Of a stretch of 64,000 nucleotides of DNA, positions 23,223-35,900 are shown in pieces. Positions within the stretch are counted from its first letter, which is position 1. Each line of letters starts with the position of its first letter. Both the position numbers and the translations under genes were made by a program. Under the pieces are notes generated by a model, which saw only the letters and a list, made by a program, of their open reading frames with translations, ran no database searches and was not told the DNA's origin. Origin of the DNA: Myrica gale. Taxonomy: Eukaryota > Streptophyta > Magnoliopsida > Fagales > Myricaceae. Where the stretch lies: positions 19,553,752 through 19,617,751 of the forward strand of contig OZ005619.1 in NCBI GenBank assembly GCA_963930655.1, written 5' to 3'.

Positions 23223-26200
23223 ATAGCACTTGAGATAAACCTAAGAAATACAAATAGCAAAAAACTTGGATGAACTTTCGTCTTCAGTCTTTGATGAACT
23301 GCGAAATGCAATAATCGTAACATAATAACCAAGGAAATCTGACCCCGATTAGAAGTAGCAAATCACACCTTGAATACATCTCAGCTTTGGCAGCAAGTTT
23401 TGCAGCTCTTAGTTGTTTGACTTGTTTGTAATACTCATCTTCTGAATCTCCTGTGTCACTTTCCTCCATGCCATCATCCTCATCAGCATCAACATCAACA
23501 TCGCCATCTTCATCCCCAAAATCATCATGAGATTTGATTCCAGCTCCAGCCAAAACTCGAAGCTCATGCTTCCTTCGCCTTTCTCCAATATCATCCCTCT
23601 TAGGTAAATCATCATCACCAGAAACCACCTTCCACAAAAAGGAAAACAAAAAAGATTGCATGCAAATGTTATGTATGTAGTGACACTGAAACTTCTAAAA
23701 AAAAACAACTCGCTCTCACGGGTACCCAAAGTCATTTTCTTTTTCCCTCCTTTTACAAATAGTGGAAAATTACATCAGTAAGACAGAGAACCTCATTCAC
23801 AGAGCGATTACAAGCTATAATTCGATACATGCAGAATCCCTAGGCCGTGATTCAAAGATAAGTACAAAACATAACAAGACATCTGTCAAGATATTTTATT
23901 ACCCTACTTAAAAGCAAAAACACTAACTCACAATTAAACAGTACTCATTTTTCAATTATTGGTGGTAAGTCTAATAGCTGAATAGCCAATTTAAATAAAG
24001 TTGTAAGTTGGAGTAGGCACGAATTTACTGCGTACTCATTCAAGGTAGGAGGGTCAAAGACAGTGACTCATTTATACATTCAAGAAACCTACTAAAGACA
24101 AGTCAGCATCATCAGAGGACCAAGTACAAAGGTGGACAGAAAGCACGAAAGTCAGAAACATGCTCCTGTCTTGGGGATATCCCACATGGACTGCAAAATT
24201 GCAGCAAAATGTACGACCAGAGAACGATGCAAATCTTCAAAGTTTTTTAAAAAATTGGACCACCAAAACAACTCTGTCATTGAAGTACTGAGCTGCTATG
24301 TTGAAAAGATCAACCGCACTGATTCTGACCATTGCTTTTTTTTTTTATAAGTAAGCTCCATTATATTAAATAGAAAGGAAAAAAAGAACAGTACAAAGGT
24401 TGTAATGAAACAATATAAAGCAAACAAGCAAAGAAACTAATAAAGTCCTGGAAATCTAAGAACGGGCTTTATTGAATGCATTACAGGTCCACAAAAGCTT
24501 TATTACCTTGGGCTTATTGGGTTTTGTAGAAACAATTTGGGAAAGTTTAGATGAGCTCAATGGAGTTGCAGGATCATTCCCGAATCTTGTAGCCTCCCCA
24601 ACATCAATGGTATTATCATCAAAATCATCATATGTCACAAGCCGTCTGTTCCATACCAGCTTCAACTGAATTAGTCCTCATAACGTCAAAAACATCCAAG
24701 TTACACAGAGAATAGGGGGGGAATACCCATTAACTGGTTTCAGATGTTTCTGGGCCTTATCAGGCTTTGGAGCTATGGAACTAAGAATGCCCTTCTGTTT
24801 CAGTCTTTCTTCAAGGGCAGCTCTTACTTTCAACATTTCCATGCTCTGTCCACCAACTTGAAAACTCTGCCATAAACAACTGTTGTGCATCAGTGAAATC
24901 GAGCAACAAGTACCTGCTTCAGAGAATAACACAACACAAAAAAAAGTAAAGAAGGACATGGCCCCAGATATGTCCAAAGAGTGGAGAAGGATCTATGCAG
25001 CCAACCTCAGTTAGATGGATGAAGTTTCAGTTGAATTGAGTTGAGTTCAAAAAAGCATTCGAAAAGGACAACTCTTGTGATCACATATCATCATGAACAT
25101 TTCACCTGAAGTTTACATCTTCCTGCTTTATTGTCATTATCCTTCAAAGACTCCACCTTTGCCAACTTGGCTGTGGCATGCAGCTGCATTATATTAAAAA
25201 AAATGCATAAATAAAAACTAAAAAGACAATGTCTTGGAAAAATAGCATATATAACTCAGACAAAGTCAAAGCAGAAACTACCATTGTTGCTTCTCGGGTT
25301 CCAGAAGAATGATAGGGCTCCAGATCTTTCGTGGAAGAATCAGATGCCGATGTATTATTCTCCTCACCCAACTTCTCTACTGTTTCAACCCCTTGATCAT
25401 TTTCCAGGAACTCCTCATGTTCAGATGGAAGGTTCCCATCAAGTTGTTTTGTCTGTTTATTGGAGCAAATATAAAAAAAGTTGAAAGTTGTGAGCTAGCC
25501 CCACCTCTGAAATAACAATCACGTGGCGTACCACAAGAAGTACAGATCCTGTAGTCTTTATGCACAAAATGAGAGGAAACAATGGGCAGATGACAGGTAC
25601 TTGAATGGTCAAGCAGATTAAATACCGACATAAAACCAATTTGAAAAACATGTAGTAAATAGCAAAATATGGAAAATAATGGACCTGACCAATTCTTCAC
25701 AATAACTTAGATCCTACCCAATTTACTCTCTACGCTATTTTCTTACCAAAGAATATAGCACAAATAACATCCAAATTGAAACTACCTGGTTTCAACAACC
25801 ATCTTGTATTGAAAATGTACTGAAATCTTTTCCTTTTGCAAATCAAACTTTTCATCAAAATCAATTGATTTGAGGAACTTAACTTGCAGGCAGCCATTTG
25901 ATAACTGTACATATCAGGAGAAAAGATACAAATCCTTGGGCACAAAAAAAAAGTTGGATAAGTTTTAGATACATTTATGTTTCATGAGCAATTTATCTGT
26001 TTCATGTTGCAATAAAAAAAATCCACTGTTTTGGGAGGAGGAAGGGTCATTTCAGCTCAAGCTCATTGTTACAATAAATCCAACCAGTGACCAGCACTAG
26101 CAATATTTTTTATATTCCACTAAACGGCAACACTATTTCCAAAACTTCAAATGAAAATGAATAACTTCTAGGTAAAGCACTATGATTGGGATCATTCAAG

Positions 26201-29200
26201 CAGCACTCTCAGTACAGAGTTGTCACGCTTATCCAGTCAAGATTATCACATAAACAGCCATGGTATACCCATTTAACTGATTTTAGAATGTCCCAAAAAG
26301 GGCAAAGAAAACTGTGCATGCATATCATGGCCTCTATGGTCAAAAGTCCAAAAAGTAAGGCACCTTATACACATTCCCTGTGTTATTCATACAAATAATA
26401 TTATCATTGTTTGGATAAAAATTCTTCAAGGTTAAAGAAGATAAATATAGCCTTTCGAAGGAGAATAGAAGACCTTATCCAATAAGCTCTTTATCTCTAC
26501 GAGGCGAGCTAGCACAGGATGATCACGAATGGGCTGCCCTTCAGACTTGAGAAGGAGATAGAATGTTATCGCTTGGCAATAGGAGAGCAAAAGAAGCTGC
26601 TTCATCTCCAAATAGTGCATGCCTCCTTCCATGATGGTTTCCCCCCTTTTAACCTTCACAAACATGAAAGCATTTACAGTGCTGAATGCCAATAAATCAA
26701 TCAAACAGAGTTTTACATCCAGCAATACCCTTTCTTCGAGAATAAAAGGGGAGGTGAAGGACAGAAAGTGCATGTGAAATTCAGTAGAGGACTCTGGCAC
26801 AACGCACAGAGAAAACACCAGCAAACAACATTTTTCAAATCCTGTGTACAGTACTGAATATTTGGTACAAACATAGCCATTTATATCTGCAAGCATAATA
26901 TCATCCACACTTTTCCAAACAAGGCTTGTTCGTTTTGTCTTTAGAAATTAGTTCTTGAAACTAAAGCATAAAAGAGATCACAAAACAAGATGTTTCCAGA
27001 GGTCTTTCCCCCCTAAACTAGCAAAAAAAAAACAGTGAAGGAAACATCACTTTGTTGTTCTCTCAAAAAAATCTTCCTTTTTCTCTGAGCTCTCAAAAAT
27101 TGCTCTGCAAACATGTTTGTCACTTGCATTCTCTTTTTTCTCTTCTTAATGAATAAAGTAAACCTAGAAACAAGAACCAAACAGGTCCTTAAGTGCAAAC
27201 CTAAAAGACAAGGATAACAAAGAAAACATCCCAAATAACAAAAGAAAACCAACATCACAGACAACGAAAACAAAACAGAACACAATATTTGTCCTTTCTA
27301 CAAGGACAGATTCAGAATTCAGAGACAAATCAACCCACTTCTTGGCACATGCCATTTAATTCCTCCACATTGGGGCCTACAAATACCACTTCTTTAAACA
27401 AAATGATAAAAAGAACAGAGAATACCTTGCTTAGAAGTGGATTCACTTTGCTTTCAAGCTGCTCAGATGCATCATTCAGCTCCGACAGCAAACTAACCAA
27501 TTCTGGGGCGGAACTGTATGTTAAAGATATTATTAATCAACCACACAGAAGGTGATGATATTGAACTGCTTGTGCTTGTAAAAAATAGAGACAAATGTTT
27601 TCAGCAAGAAGCAAACATTAGTGTGATCTGAATGGATTGGTAAATCATTAATAAAAAAGACCTGGTCATCAAAACATATACTTTAGAAACAAAATCATAT
27701 CAAACTTCATGATTATTCTACCAATAGAGACAGAAAAAGAAAAACCCCACCTATACAAAAAATCCATCTGTTCTTCCCTTGATAGAGCATTTAAATCTTT
27801 CTTAACCTCCTCATAAGCTGTACCCATGTCATCTAGGACTTCTTTTCTCACACGAGTTTTTTTACTGCTTTTTCCTTTGGCAGAGATTTCCTGTCCAAGC
27901 AGAGAAATCAAGCCACATGTCATTTGAAAGATTAATACTTTACAAGTTCATTTCGAACTAACGATAACAATGTTGACTATAGTAGTGCAAGACAGGATGA
28001 CGATTTCGAAGGAGGCCAAAGGAAAGAAAGGAAAAAACTAACACCAAAGGTTTAACTAATTTGTAATTATCAAATTCTTTTTCAACGAAAGACTCACCTC
28101 TAAAGTTAACTCCCTATCACTCTCACCACTCTCATCTTCATCAATATCTTCAAGGCCGAAGTCTTCAATCGACATAGACTTTGCTTTTTGCCTCTGCAAT
28201 TTCAAGGCCTCCTCCTCCTCCATTGCGGGACCCTCATCATCGCTCGATTGTATCTTCATCAGAAATCAAGAAGTTAGAATAAGCATTAATCAGGATTCAC
28301 TTATGTGCATCTCACTGCACTCAGAAATTATTTGTGAACAAGATGGTTGCCATTGAGATCGTAATTGATGGTTCCAGAAAACATACAATAATTATAGATG
28401 GAAGGAAAGTGAGATCATCACCTCAAAATCACGATTCTCAGCATGATAATATTGCCTCATTTTCCCACCCCATAAAGCCTTTCCATCTTCCTCATCTTCA
28501 TCATCATCATCTTCGTGCATATCATCCTCAACACCACCAAACTTTTCCCGTAGAAATTTCTGTTGCCTAGCAACTAAAAGAAATATGCATCATTAATTTT
28601 TTACTAGTCAAACCAATCAAATTCCAAACACAACTTTAACCAAAACAAGCTAGATGCATCGGAGAAGTCACGCGATGGGTATTTCTGTTTCATGCATGTT
28701 TTAATAGCTGATTAAAGTATATTCCTGTTGCTATTTGCAAGCACTCGCTGCCATAACTCAACAAAGTTAAAAAGATCCATCCAGTGCAATACATTGTCAC
28801 AATTCTTTAGAGAATAAGCTGCCTTCATGATGGTAATCACGTGTTGTGCCAGCATGTTAACATAAGTTAAATACAAAAAGGACTCATTTCCTTTGCAAGG
28901 TAAGATGATTAATAGATTTTATTTTTATTAATTCAACACAAACTTTAAATGCATTATTCAATGTTGTTTTCAGCCAAAAATCATGCAACCAAACATATTG
29001 AGCAATGCATTCAGATAGCCACCACTGAGAAATATCAAATGCAACAAGAAACGAGGAATAATTTTCCTTACTTTTTGCAGCAAATCCCCTTTCTTCGGTA
29101 TCCAAATTAATGTCCTTGTCCTCATCCTCATCTTCATCATCATCCTCGTCCTCGTCGACACCCTAGGAACAACAATACTGTTAACTCGTAAATGAAGGAA

Positions 29201-30382
29201 ACAGATACATATGAAATGCTACTCCGTTTAATGCTTATGCGTGCTCAAACAAGCTCAAAAGTAAGAATGCCGGTGTGATATATATGTTTCAGTTGTTTTA
29301 AGCATATTATGTTTGGGGCTCAAATATTTGGGCCCAAAAATTTAGGTTTAATCATAAAAAATTCACCACATAATTTTTTATTATTATAATACTTATTAAA
29401 AATCTTCTCTCTTTACTTTTTCACCAACTCCCATAACATATCTTTACTTTATAATATTTCCCAAACCCCAATACCCAAAATTTTCACCCTCAAACATACC
29501 CTGTATTGATTTGAATGCCTAAAAGATGTTTAGAAGTGTAATCTCGAAATTCTGCCCAAAAAGTTCACTGAGAACAAATTGAAAACTGCCATTTCTTACT
29601 GTTCTTGCTCAATATTTTCCTAGTTCCAAGTTAGTTTTACGTGTATTACAAACAAAAATGAAAGCAACCTCAAAACCTAATTCACATGTCATAAAGCTTG
29701 TCATACAAATCCTGAATCCTAAGCTGGGACATATGTATGAATTCTGAACAGACTTCGGTTTGCGCCATTTAAACCAAGTACCTTCGCTTACTCTCAACTA
29801 GCGTTATTACAAATAAAATTTTCAAAGCAACTACTATAACTGGATACCAAAGCGCAAACAGAAACCTTGAGATCAAGGACAGGTAGCTCTTCATCTTCAT
29901 CTGAGTCCCCAACACCGCCATTCACATCCAGCGGTACAACATCCCTCTGCTTGTGAACTGCATACACAAAGCCAATTTCAATACGACAAACATCAAATTG
30001 TTTTCCCTAATTAACAATGGCACAAATAAAAATGGCTCAATTTCCGTCTTCATGCCTCCGAACCAAAATAGCTATCACTTCTACGAAGAAAACAATCACT
30101 ACACTAGTCATTAGAACCCCTTTTTCCCCCTCAACTAACAATAGAACGAGCAGAAGACACGTGAATCACTCATTCACTGTGGGCACAGACACAACGAATC
30201 AAAGAGCAATAATAACGTGTCCTCGGGACCATGAAGAATTCGTTACAGAAATTATCGACAAAGAACGAGTGCAGGAGCTTACAGGCATCGATCTCGTCGT
30301 CCATGTCAAACGATGCAACTTCATTGTCGTCACGGACACTTCGCTTAGGGTTCCTGTTGTCTTTCTTCTGTCTCTTACCCAT
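22529..30382 (-). CDS. SAS10: SAS10/UTP3, small-subunit processome protein
   Basis: Sixteen exons on the minus strand: 30283-30382, 29866-29957, 29072-29162, 28422-28573, 28098-28253, 27751-27890, 27426-27513, 26474-26653, 25282-25452, 25106-25183, 24727-24866, 24507-24645, 23369-23628, 22929-22995, 22764-22832, 22529-22660 (2055 bp, 684 aa). The nucleolar U3 snoRNP protein is needed for 18S pre-rRNA processing. It starts [15 protein letters not shown], followed by acidic runs ([15 protein letters not shown] and others). The Sas10/Utp3 helical domain lies near residues 230-335 with [14 protein letters not shown] and [16 protein letters not shown]. The C-terminal Sas10 domain has [15 protein letters not shown] and ends [18 protein letters not shown]. 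Length fits the plant homologue (about 650 aa). All exon phases agree. Acceptor choice in exon 12 was fixed by frame. In Arabidopsis the likely counterpart is At2g43650. Confidence 0.93.
23179..23219. repeat. (GA)n microsatellite
   Basis: About 20 GA units in the intron between exons 13 and 14 of SAS10. Read in the sense of the gene it is a (CT)n tract about 150-190 bp after the donor of exon 13. Likely length-variable between individuals. Confidence 0.9.
24338..24450 (-). mobile_element. LINE 3' end fragment
   Basis: On the minus strand this reads as TTAATATAATGGAGCTTACTTAT followed in effect by poly(A), the same 3' terminus (CTTACTTAT plus A run) as the LINE ends at 40670 and 55150. It lies in a SAS10 intron (between exons 12 and 13). 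The 5' limit and the target duplication were not found. Confidence 0.5.
28660..29070. other. SAS10 intron without further features
   Basis: Ordinary AT-rich intron between exons 3 and 4. A 73-codon minus frame at 28884-29105 is exon 3 reading through into the intron, not a separate gene. Confidence 0.5.
29309..29503. mobile_element. MITE, family B
   Basis: The element begins TTATGTTTGGGGCTCAAATA and ends CACCCTCAAACATACCC, imperfect inverted repeats. Internally it contains AATTCACCACATAAT and TACCCAAAATTTTCACC, which match the copy at 6746 in reverse. It lies in the SAS10 intron between exons 2 and 3. Confidence 0.65.
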
Positions 30383-30719
30383 AATAGGGACTGTGGTAAG
30401 TGACGGTAACACCTGACGCATAAATTTAGGTAACTTGAAGTAGGAAACAAGATAAATAGGAAATTAATGTCGAATTTCATCGTTGGACTCTGTCTGCTTC
30501 CGTGGAAAAGACTTCCTGGGAAAAAAATGTCACCAAAACAACGTATACCTTTCTCGAGGAAATTCCAGTCCTGGGAAGTTTGCTTTTCTCCGAGGAGTTA
30601 GAAAAGAACATATATTACAATGAGAAGAAATGGGTTACCTTCCGTAGAGGAATTGAAATCCCTTGGGCGGTCTCTACGCTTGAGACTGTTCGGAAAACGT
30701 TCCTAAAACCCCGAGTGAA

Positions 30720-30860
30720 TTACTACAAATTTTATTATATCCATCACTAGGGTTTATGATGACCAGATTAACGTTGGAGAATGGAGATTGGGCTCGTCGG
30801 TAGGACTGGTAAGAGACAGCGGCATGTCAGCCCAAATATTGCCCAATAAATTGGGCCCTT
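30720..30860 (-). promoter_or_regulatory. SAS10 promoter with telo-box-like and site II motifs
   Basis: Four TGGGCY-type motifs lie within 70 bp: TGGGCT 30789-30794, AGCCCA 30829-30834, GCCCA 30841-30845 and TGGGCC 30852-30857. A CTAGGGTTT (AAACCCTAG on the minus strand, telo-box-like) lies near 30748-30756. The pairing of telo-box with site II is known from plant ribosome-biogenesis genes, which fits the product. Confidence 0.6.
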
Positions 30861-31017
30861 TTTTTTTGCTTTTTTCGCTCGCTGTTTGGCCATCACCGAT
30901 CCAATTCCAACCGAGTTGATTTCCGATAACACGCGGAGTTTTTTTTTTTTTTTTTAAATATCAAAACATCCCGATTTAAAATTAAAAAAAATACACTCAT
31001 GCTGGGTCACTCCACTC

Positions 31018-31485
31018 CAGTGCGTTTGAAGTAGGGCTGTTCAAGATCCGGTCCGGGCCGGTTCGGTCCGATTTGGCCGGTCAAACCGGAAATTTTATAG
31101 ACCATATAGACCGGACTGGTGACCGGTCCAGTTTGGGCCGGTCTAGGCCGGTTTGGACTATGCCATTTTTGGTCGATTTTGGGTTGGGTCATGCCATTTT
31201 GGACCGGTTTTGGGGTTGGGCTTTGCCATTTTGGGCCAATTTCTGGTTTGGAGAGGTATAATCCGGTCCGGCCGGTTTTTTGGACAGCCCTAGTTTGAAG
31301 TATAAAATTTTACACTTCCTAAAATTTTAACACAATAAAAAAATTTAAATATAATCTCTCTTTCTATCACATCATTACTTTTCATTATAATAAATAATAA
31401 AAATAATCTCTCTTCACTTTTTCATCAAATCCAATACTCTAAAATTTTAATATCCCAAAATTTTAATACTCTAACACAACCTTCT
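31018..31485. mobile_element. MITE, family A-like, split by a hAT-like element
   Basis: The left end is AGTGCGTTTGAAG, resumed after the insertion with TATAAAATTTTACACTTCC. The right end is ACTCTAACACAACC. The body has ATATAATCTCTC and CTTCACTTTTTCATCAAATCC as in the other family A copies. Only 12-14 bp of the left end lie before the insertion. Confidence 0.55.
31032..31292. mobile_element. hAT-like non-autonomous element, 261 bp, perfect 8-bp duplication
   Basis: Ends TAGGGCTGTTCAAG and TTTGGACAGCCCTA are inverted repeats. Flanks are perfect copies of GTTTGAAG (31024-31031 and 31293-31300), the 8-bp duplication of the hAT superfamily. The interior is rich in CCGGTCCGG-like steps and encodes no transposase. 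Related to the older copy at 21100-21433. Confidence 0.88.
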
Positions 31486-31499
31486 AGTGTACCGTCAAA

Positions 31500-31962
31500 A
31501 TACATCATAAACATGTTTAGAAGATTGGAAATTGCTTTGGTGCCCTTAACATATTTGCACATAGAGTTGGTATAAAGTGCATCTACCATTTCCGTTTTTA
31601 CAATGATACTCAAAAAGATTGAAAATTGCCTCTCAAGTTGAACTCTACCCAACTCAACGAGATAATTGATGTACTAATATATTTGCATACGGAGTTGGTA
31701 CAAGGTGGATCTACCATTTTCGTTTTTACAATTGGATCTGGTGTCAAATTTGGATTTTTTTGATATCAAACCAAATAATGTGACAATGATTAGGTGATAT
31801 TTGATTGTTATAATTTAGGTATTTAAATGGATAAAAAAATTATAAAAATTTGTAAAAATAAAGAGGTAAAATATTTGAATAAATGTTATAATAAAAAATA
31901 ATCTGATTAGAAAAAATTTATTTTATAATTTTGCATAATAAAACATAATTTTTTTTATTCTG
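31500..31962. other. AT-rich spacer with a direct repeat
   Basis: A sequence of about 70 bp around 31548-31610 (ATATTTGCACATAGAGTTGGT, ...CCATTTCCGTTTTTACAAT) recurs at 31680-31735 (ATATTTGCATACGGAGTTGGT, ...CCATTTTCGTTTTTACAAT). No gene seen. Confidence 0.5.
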
Positions 31963-32105
31963 TGGATATGTTTGTTTCCCCAATATTTTGAGGCAATAAA
32001 ATTTTTAGCAAAATAAATACATTCAAACATTTTTCCTTTCACAAATCTCAATAAAATAAAGATTTCCAAAATTTCGAGAATATTCGCCCGTATTTTGGCA
32101 TACAA
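31963..32105. mobile_element. MITE, family D
   Basis: The element begins GGATATGTTTGTTTCCCC and ends TTGGCATACAAACC, inverted-repeat-like. It matches the element at 10361 when reversed. Confidence 0.5.
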
Positions 32106-32324
32106 ACCTATGCAATATCTAATTTTGCCTGTATGGCAAGTCGCTTTAACAACTTGTTTTCATGTTCTGGTGAAATTAACGGGCAAGTAGATTTGGCCAC
32201 ACTGCGCAGGGTTTTGAGTGTTTCAGGAAGGTCCCTCACTGGGACTAGTTCAATTCTGCTATTCGTTTCCTCCACTCAACTCTAAACCCCCAGCAACACC
32301 TAGCTCTGGTTTTTCTTATCCATC

Positions 32325-32904
32325 TATATAAGCGGATTGCTCATTGCTCAAGCACGTTTCATCTCCTCTACGCAGGACCGCAGGTTCGTTTTTCCTTTCT
32401 CCGGGGGACCATGCCCTCCGTTCCTTCTTTCTCCCCGCAACTAGTTTTTGAAGTACTCCCTGTGTATTACAAACGTAGTTCAGTCTTGCGCTTTCTCCAT
32501 TTCCAATTATAAATTGGAAACCTCTTTCTGTCTGGTTTGGTTTAGTACATATCGATATGGTCCTATGGACGAACAATGTAATGTCGGACTCAATTTTTCC
32601 AGTAATCTCAAAATGCAGTACATGATTTGCTTGCTGAAATCCTTGTTTCGGCTATATGCCATGTTTGGTTGCTTGTAAAGTGGTGGCAGAAAGAGAAGAG
32701 ACCTCATATTTTGATTGTTTTGTTTCTGAAGGGCTAGTACTGGAGATTTGCACTATGTTCATTGCTTCTTGTCATTTCATTTATACACTACCAGTTGGTT
32801 CCGTTTGTATGTCATTCTGGCATGGGTACAGTTATTGAAATTCAGGTCATTTCACACTTTACAGGCCCTTTTCATGGAATTGCGACATTTGCTGCTATGA
32901 ATTC
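32325..32904 (+). promoter_or_regulatory. TATA box and leader of the exonuclease gene
   Basis: TATATAAG at 32325-32332 suggests transcription from about 32355. A leader exon probably ends near 32382 (CCGCAG then GTTCGT). A second leader exon starts after ACTTTACAG near 32863, followed by the start codon at 32905. Exact ends are inferred. Confidence 0.5.
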
Positions 32905-35900
32905 ATGGCATACTATCAATCTTCACTTGTCAACATTCATTCCTTATGGAGGAGGAGCTTTACATGCTTAGGAAGAAACCAGTCAAGGATTCCAAACAGT
33001 GGAGATTATTTGTTCAATCAAAAGGAGCCATATCTGTTTCTTCCTTCCTACAAACTCCCAAGAAAGGTATACTTCATTTAACAGTTATTTGAGTTTTGAA
33101 AATACTGCTAGCCTTGTTCCTTGGGAGTGGCTGGGCTAACTTTGAATTCGAAATTACCTATTTGCCTGTATAAATACATAAATAATCATGTGGGTCATAT
33201 TCGTTTTACACTTGGTTTAACTTTTTGTTCATTTGACACCACTTGACAATTATTTATAGAACTTAGATTTTGGCATTTTCATCATTTGGTTACAGGAATT
33301 TCACATCAACGAGATGTTATTTCCTCAGTAGTGAAAAATATATTCCTGTCACCTATCACAATTCGCTGAACTATGGTATAGTTGAATTTGGATTTAATAA
33401 AGTTGTATTTAGGAGTTCATTGTCTATTTTAAGAATTAGGATTGAATTTTGCGCTGAGATGTTCTTGGTATTATAATGGAAATTTAGAGTAGAACAGCTC
33501 TTAAATTTGGATTTCGGTTTTCCATGATCAATATTGGTTGGCTAGCACCTCAGTTTTGGGGTTTACGAAGAGAACAAGTTAGAATTGAGCATAGGACACA
33601 TTTTATATCTGCTATGACTTTTGTTAGTTTCTAGGTTGAAATTCCAGGAATTTTGAGGGCAAGAGAATTTAAAGAATAAAACGAGGATGACGGTGACTCG
33701 GTGAGGTTTAGGGCTTCTTACTATGTTATTGGGTTTGCGAGTGAAATCATTGTTTGGAATGGGCTGGTTCTGAGCGAATGCACAGCAGGAGAAATAATGG
33801 GAAGAAGAAGAAGAAGAGTGAGCCTCAAAGTCTGTTTAAGGTCTTAGGACTCTATCCTGGAAATGATAAAGTCATTAATGAGGAAACCTTTGGAATTGCC
33901 AGAGAACATTTTATATGAAGCATTCTCTTTATTTTTAAGGAGGGCGAAACCGAGCTAGTTTAACCACGCCTAGCAAAGGTATTCCTTAGGTTGTAGAACC
34001 CCTGGCAAGGGCCATTGTTAGAACCACAATGGCTGTGTAAATATTTACGGGCGCCATTTTCATCAGCCAACTACATGGGTGGCAAATCAAATGATATGAT
34101 TTTGCAAATTGGGGGGCTGTTACGTAATAAGTTCAGTGAGCATCCGTTTTTAGCTATCTAAGATACACTTTGTATAGCTATGAAATCATGGTTAATGTGT
34201 GATACCTCATGTCATCGATTCAAGATGTTGACCTGCAGAAATCCTCCATCCCTTGTACAATTGGGTTGCAGACATTTGAGTGTCATATAGAACAAGGAGA
34301 CAAAAATGGTGAGAGACATGCACCAAGGCAATATGGGAAATGAATAGATGAGACACATATAATGCATAACAAGTAAACAGTTTGCGTCCAGGGAATTCTG
34401 AAAGTGATATTTTCTTTACTTCTAAATTGGTTGGGCTTTGATCTTGTTTTGTATGTGATTCTTGTTTTCTCAGGGCTATTGCAAGTTAACCAATAGTGTG
34501 AAGTCATCTTTACCTGGGGTTGTTCAGGTGACTCCTCTTGGTAACGTAGTAATTCCATCTGAAAGGGAAAAAGCATTGCACCAAGATATCCTTCTTAATC
34601 CAGCCAAATGTGAAGAAAGAGCACTGGATACAAATCCGTCAGATGGTAGAGTAATGCTCATTGATGGCACATCAATAATCTATCGGGCTTACTACAAGCT
34701 TTTAGGTAGGTTGTCATAATTTTCTTCTGGGCTAATCTCAAATGGTTTCTGTGCAGATAAAAAGGGTTGTATCTAATGATTTAGGTACTTTACTGTTAAG
34801 TGGTTCCTAATGGACCATTAGAATTAAAGCAGTGGCCATTGGTAATCTTGCACTTATCCTAATCTTTCTAGAACTTCAATATAACCAGAAAATTCTGAGC
34901 TATTTTATATTGATTTAGTTTGACAGTGATGTAATCTTAGGCTATAATGGAAACTAAGTTATTTAGAAGATGAATAATCTTTTAACCTTTGATTGAATAG
35001 GCCAATTTCAAACCTTCATCAGACGGGTGAAACTCACCTTGTTCCAATTCCATAAAGCTGATATGCTTGCCCATTTATTAGTAGTAATGAATTTGTTTTC
35101 CTATTATATAAGTGGTCAAGGTGTCTTGTGATGGTTAGTTCTCTTCAATAAGTGGGAGCCTGACACCCCTCACGCTCCTTTCCTTGACAAAATAATCACT
35201 CCAAAAGAAGTATTCCATAAAGATGCCATTGTATGTGGCCACTGTTTTGTAGCTGTGTATCTTATATATTTGTATCTGTATATGACTTTTGATAGAAACA
35301 CAATTTATGGAAAGAAATTGTAAAATGATGGTTGTGTAATGTTGAAATCTCTATCAAACTCAATATTATGATAGTCTCTCCAAGTTTTTAACCTCCCAAA
35401 AGAAGAAGTGAACAGTTTGAGTTTGAATACTTGGTTCCAAGTCCTTTCAATTACCACGGATGGTGCCAGAGGATTTTTCACCCTAAAAGGCTTTCTATAA
35501 GCTATTACCTGACTTTCTTGTTATCTATTGCTTGTACGGTCTTACATTTGAGGCAAATGTTTCCTGTAGCTACCCCGTTGCTTTCTATGAAGTCTTACCA
35601 TTTGACTTGTCTTTTTGCTGCAATATTGAGATTCCCTTTTGCTTGCTAGCCCGCTCCCTATTTCATAACAAGCATTTTTACCTTTAGTGTGCAACCTAAT
35701 GAAAGCATTATAATCAGAAAAATTTGCTTTTCTTCCCTTTTTGTTGTTGACTGATATGTTTCTGCTAATCATCATTTTGTTTTCTTTTGATCGAGCATAG
35801 CAAAATTGCACCATGGTCATCTATCACACGCTGATGGAAATGGAGATTGGGTTTTAACTATATTTACCGCTCTATCTCTTGTAAGTATATCTATTTAAGG

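Noticed and set aside
26432..26908. 158-codon minus-strand frame as a separate gene
   Set aside because: It is SAS10 exon 8 plus intron read-through on both sides.
33655..33960. Possible extra exon of the exonuclease gene
   Set aside because: Exons 1 and 2 join directly in phase and no conserved residues are missing between them.
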